Origin: Alphaproteobacteria bacterium
GTDB lineage: Bacteria > Pseudomonadota > Alphaproteobacteria > Geminicoccales > Geminicoccaceae
Reading direction: 5' to 3'
DNA length: 44,036 nt
Assembly (NCBI GenBank): GCA_030431615.1
Contig: JAUIID010000015.1
Coordinates: 1 to 44,036 of the forward strand
Shown in pieces: positions 42,950 to 44,036 of the stretch. The position numbers and the translations under genes are program-made. Each line of letters starts with the position of its first letter. Position 1 is the stretch's first letter. The notes beneath the pieces were generated by a model. It was given only the letters and a program-made list of their open reading frames with translations, was not told the DNA's origin and searched no databases.

Positions 42950-44036
42950 ATGCTGGGCGAGGCCCGCGACTACGACACCCTCATGGCCGGGTTCCGCTGG
43001 GCCGTGCCCGAGCGCTACAATATCGGCGTCGACGTCTGCGACCGCTGGGCGGCGGCGGACCCGGGCCGGCCGGCGATCCTCGAGGTCGACGCGTCGGGCG
43101 CCGTCGAGGCCTGGACCTACGGCCGGCTGCGGGAGGCCTCGAACCGCCTCGCCAATGCGCTCGCCGCCCGCGGCGTGCGCCGCGGCGACCGGGTCGCGAT
43201 CCTGCTGCCGCAATCGGCGGCCGTTCCGGTGGCGCACGTCGCGGTCTACAAGCTCGGGGCCATCGCGGTGCCGCTCGCGGTGATGTTCGGCGTCGACGCG
43301 CTCGGCGACCGCCTCGGCGACGCCGGCGCGAAGGCGCTGATCACGACGGGCGGGGGCGTGGAGAAGACCGCCGCGCTCGACCTGCCCGACCTCGCCGCCG
43401 TGCTCTGCGTCGACGGCGCGCGCTCTGGGCCGGGGCGGCCGGCGGAGGATTTCCACGCCGCCCTCGCCTCCGCGAGCCCGGAGCACGCGCCGCGCGACAC
43501 CCGCGCCGACGACCCGGCGATGATGATCTACACGTCCGGCACCACGGGCCAGCCCAAGGGCGCGCTGCACGCGCACCGCGTCCTGCTCGGGCACCTTCCC
43601 GGCGTGCAGATGCATCACGAGTTCCTGCCGCGGCCCGGCGACCGGCTGTGGACGCCGGCGGATTGGGCCTGGGCGGGCGGCCTCCTCAACGTGCTCCTGC
43701 CGGGCCTGCATTTCGGCGTGCCCGTCGTCGCCCGGAAGTTCGACAAGTTCGACCCCGACGAGGCCTGGCGGCTCATGGCGGAGCAGAAGGTGGCCAACGC
43801 CTTCATTCCGCCCACCGCGCTTCGCATGCTGCGCGCCGGCGGGGACCCGCGCGGACGCTGGGACCTCGCGCTGCGCACGATCGGGTCCGGCGGCGAGGCG
43901 CTCGGCGCCGAGACCTTCGCCTGGGGCCGCGAGGTGCTGGGGCTGACGATCAACGAGTTCTACGGCCAGACCGAGTGCAACCTCGTGCTCTCCTCCTGCG
44001 CCGCCATCGGCGTCGCCGAGGCCGGCGCCATCGGCA
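42950..44036 (+). CDS. Acyl-CoA synthetase / AMP-dependent ligase (3' end outside window)
   Basis: 362 residues visible, open at the window end. The start at 42950 has GGAGG ten nt upstream, and TTGGCG (42890) with TACACG about 18 bp further could be its own promoter. It has the adenylate-forming-enzyme motifs: MMIYTSGTTGQPKGALHAHR (A3 loop) near residues 186-205 and INEFYGQTECN (A5) near 334-344. The N-terminal FRWAVPERYNIGVDVCDRWAA is like short/medium-chain acyl-CoA synthetases of the acetyl-CoA synthetase-like group. It activates a carboxylic acid with ATP and CoA. Codon use is shifted towards GCG and unlike the rest of the window. Confidence 0.88.
   Translation, partial: MLGEARDYDTLMAGFRWAVPERYNIGVDVCDRWAAADPGRPAILEVDASGAVEAWTYGRLREASNRLANALAARGVRRGDRVAILLPQSAAVPVAHVAVYKLGAIAVPLAVMFGVDALGDRLGDAGAKALITTGGGVEKTAALDLPDLAAVLCVDGARSGPGRPAEDFHAALASASPEHAPRDTRADDPAMMIYTSGTTGQPKGALHAHRVLLGHLPGVQMHHEFLPRPGDRLWTPADWAWAGGLLNVLLPGLHFGVPVVARKFDKFDPDEAWRLMAEQKVANAFIPPTALRMLRAGGDPRGRWDLALRTIGSGGEALGAETFAWGREVLGLTINEFYGQTECNLVLSSCAAIGVAEAGAIG

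Overview
This is a GC-rich, gene-dense stretch (roughly 70% G+C by eye) with long ATGA-type gene overlaps, many GTG and TTG starts, two tRNA genes and gene families typical of Alphaproteobacteria. A Rhodospirillales/Geminicoccales-like organism is my inference from gene content. Nothing was searched; every call comes from reading sequence and translation.

Layout. (1) 2-1699: 3'-part of a P1B-5-type metal ATPase with a C-terminal hemerythrin domain. (2) 10664-1704, minus strand: one catabolic operon of N-carbamoylsarcosine amidohydrolase, hydantoinase A and B subunits and a complete spermidine/putrescine-type ABC importer. It fits uptake of a hydantoin-like compound and conversion to sarcosine. 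A LysR gene is divergent. (3) 10772-15440, plus strand: LysR, acyl-CoA dehydrogenase, MaoC/FAS1-like hydratase, Old Yellow Enzyme, cupin. (4) 15456-16799, minus strand: GNAT and polysaccharide deacetylase. (5) 16901-28978: the most interesting region. A minus-strand operon encodes a 63-aa peptide, a YcaO protein, a TfuA protein and a large cyclase/STAND-ATPase/TPR regulator. Divergent from it, a plus-strand set encodes a heme-oxygenase-like diiron protein (HDO), an S41 peptidase and a dipeptide-type ABC transporter without a binding protein. I read this as a candidate thioamide-type RiPP locus. A 265-bp element with near-perfect terminal inverted repeats sits between the two permease genes and supplies the second one's start codon. 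(6) 29062-30738: orphan RHH-like antitoxin and a PAS-GGDEF diguanylate cyclase. (7) 30739-31368: non-coding, with two adjacent repeat arrays, five 19-bp palindromes every 32 bp and then five 21-bp units every 21 bp. (8) 31369-32965: TauE exporter, secreted protein, tRNA-Ser(CGA). (9) 33300-37506: iron/siderophore-type ABC importer and an MFS transporter behind a clear sigma70 promoter. (10) 37573-39942: M48 lipoprotein protease, nuclease-like protein, tRNA-Arg(CCT). (11) 39981-42880: LacI regulator, sugar-binding protein and the first part of a sugar permease. (12) From about 42880 to the end: the permease breaks off and an acyl-CoA synthetase follows in the same frame, with visibly different codon use. 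This is either a rearrangement or an assembly join.

How the parts may work together. In region 5, YcaO and TfuA would modify the backbone of the 63-aa peptide, the HDO could add an oxidative step, and the cytoplasmic S41 protease could remove the leader. The ABC transporter would move the peptide product, and the STAND protein would sense a signal. The roles of YcaO-TfuA and the HDO fold rest on known families; the pathway itself is inference.
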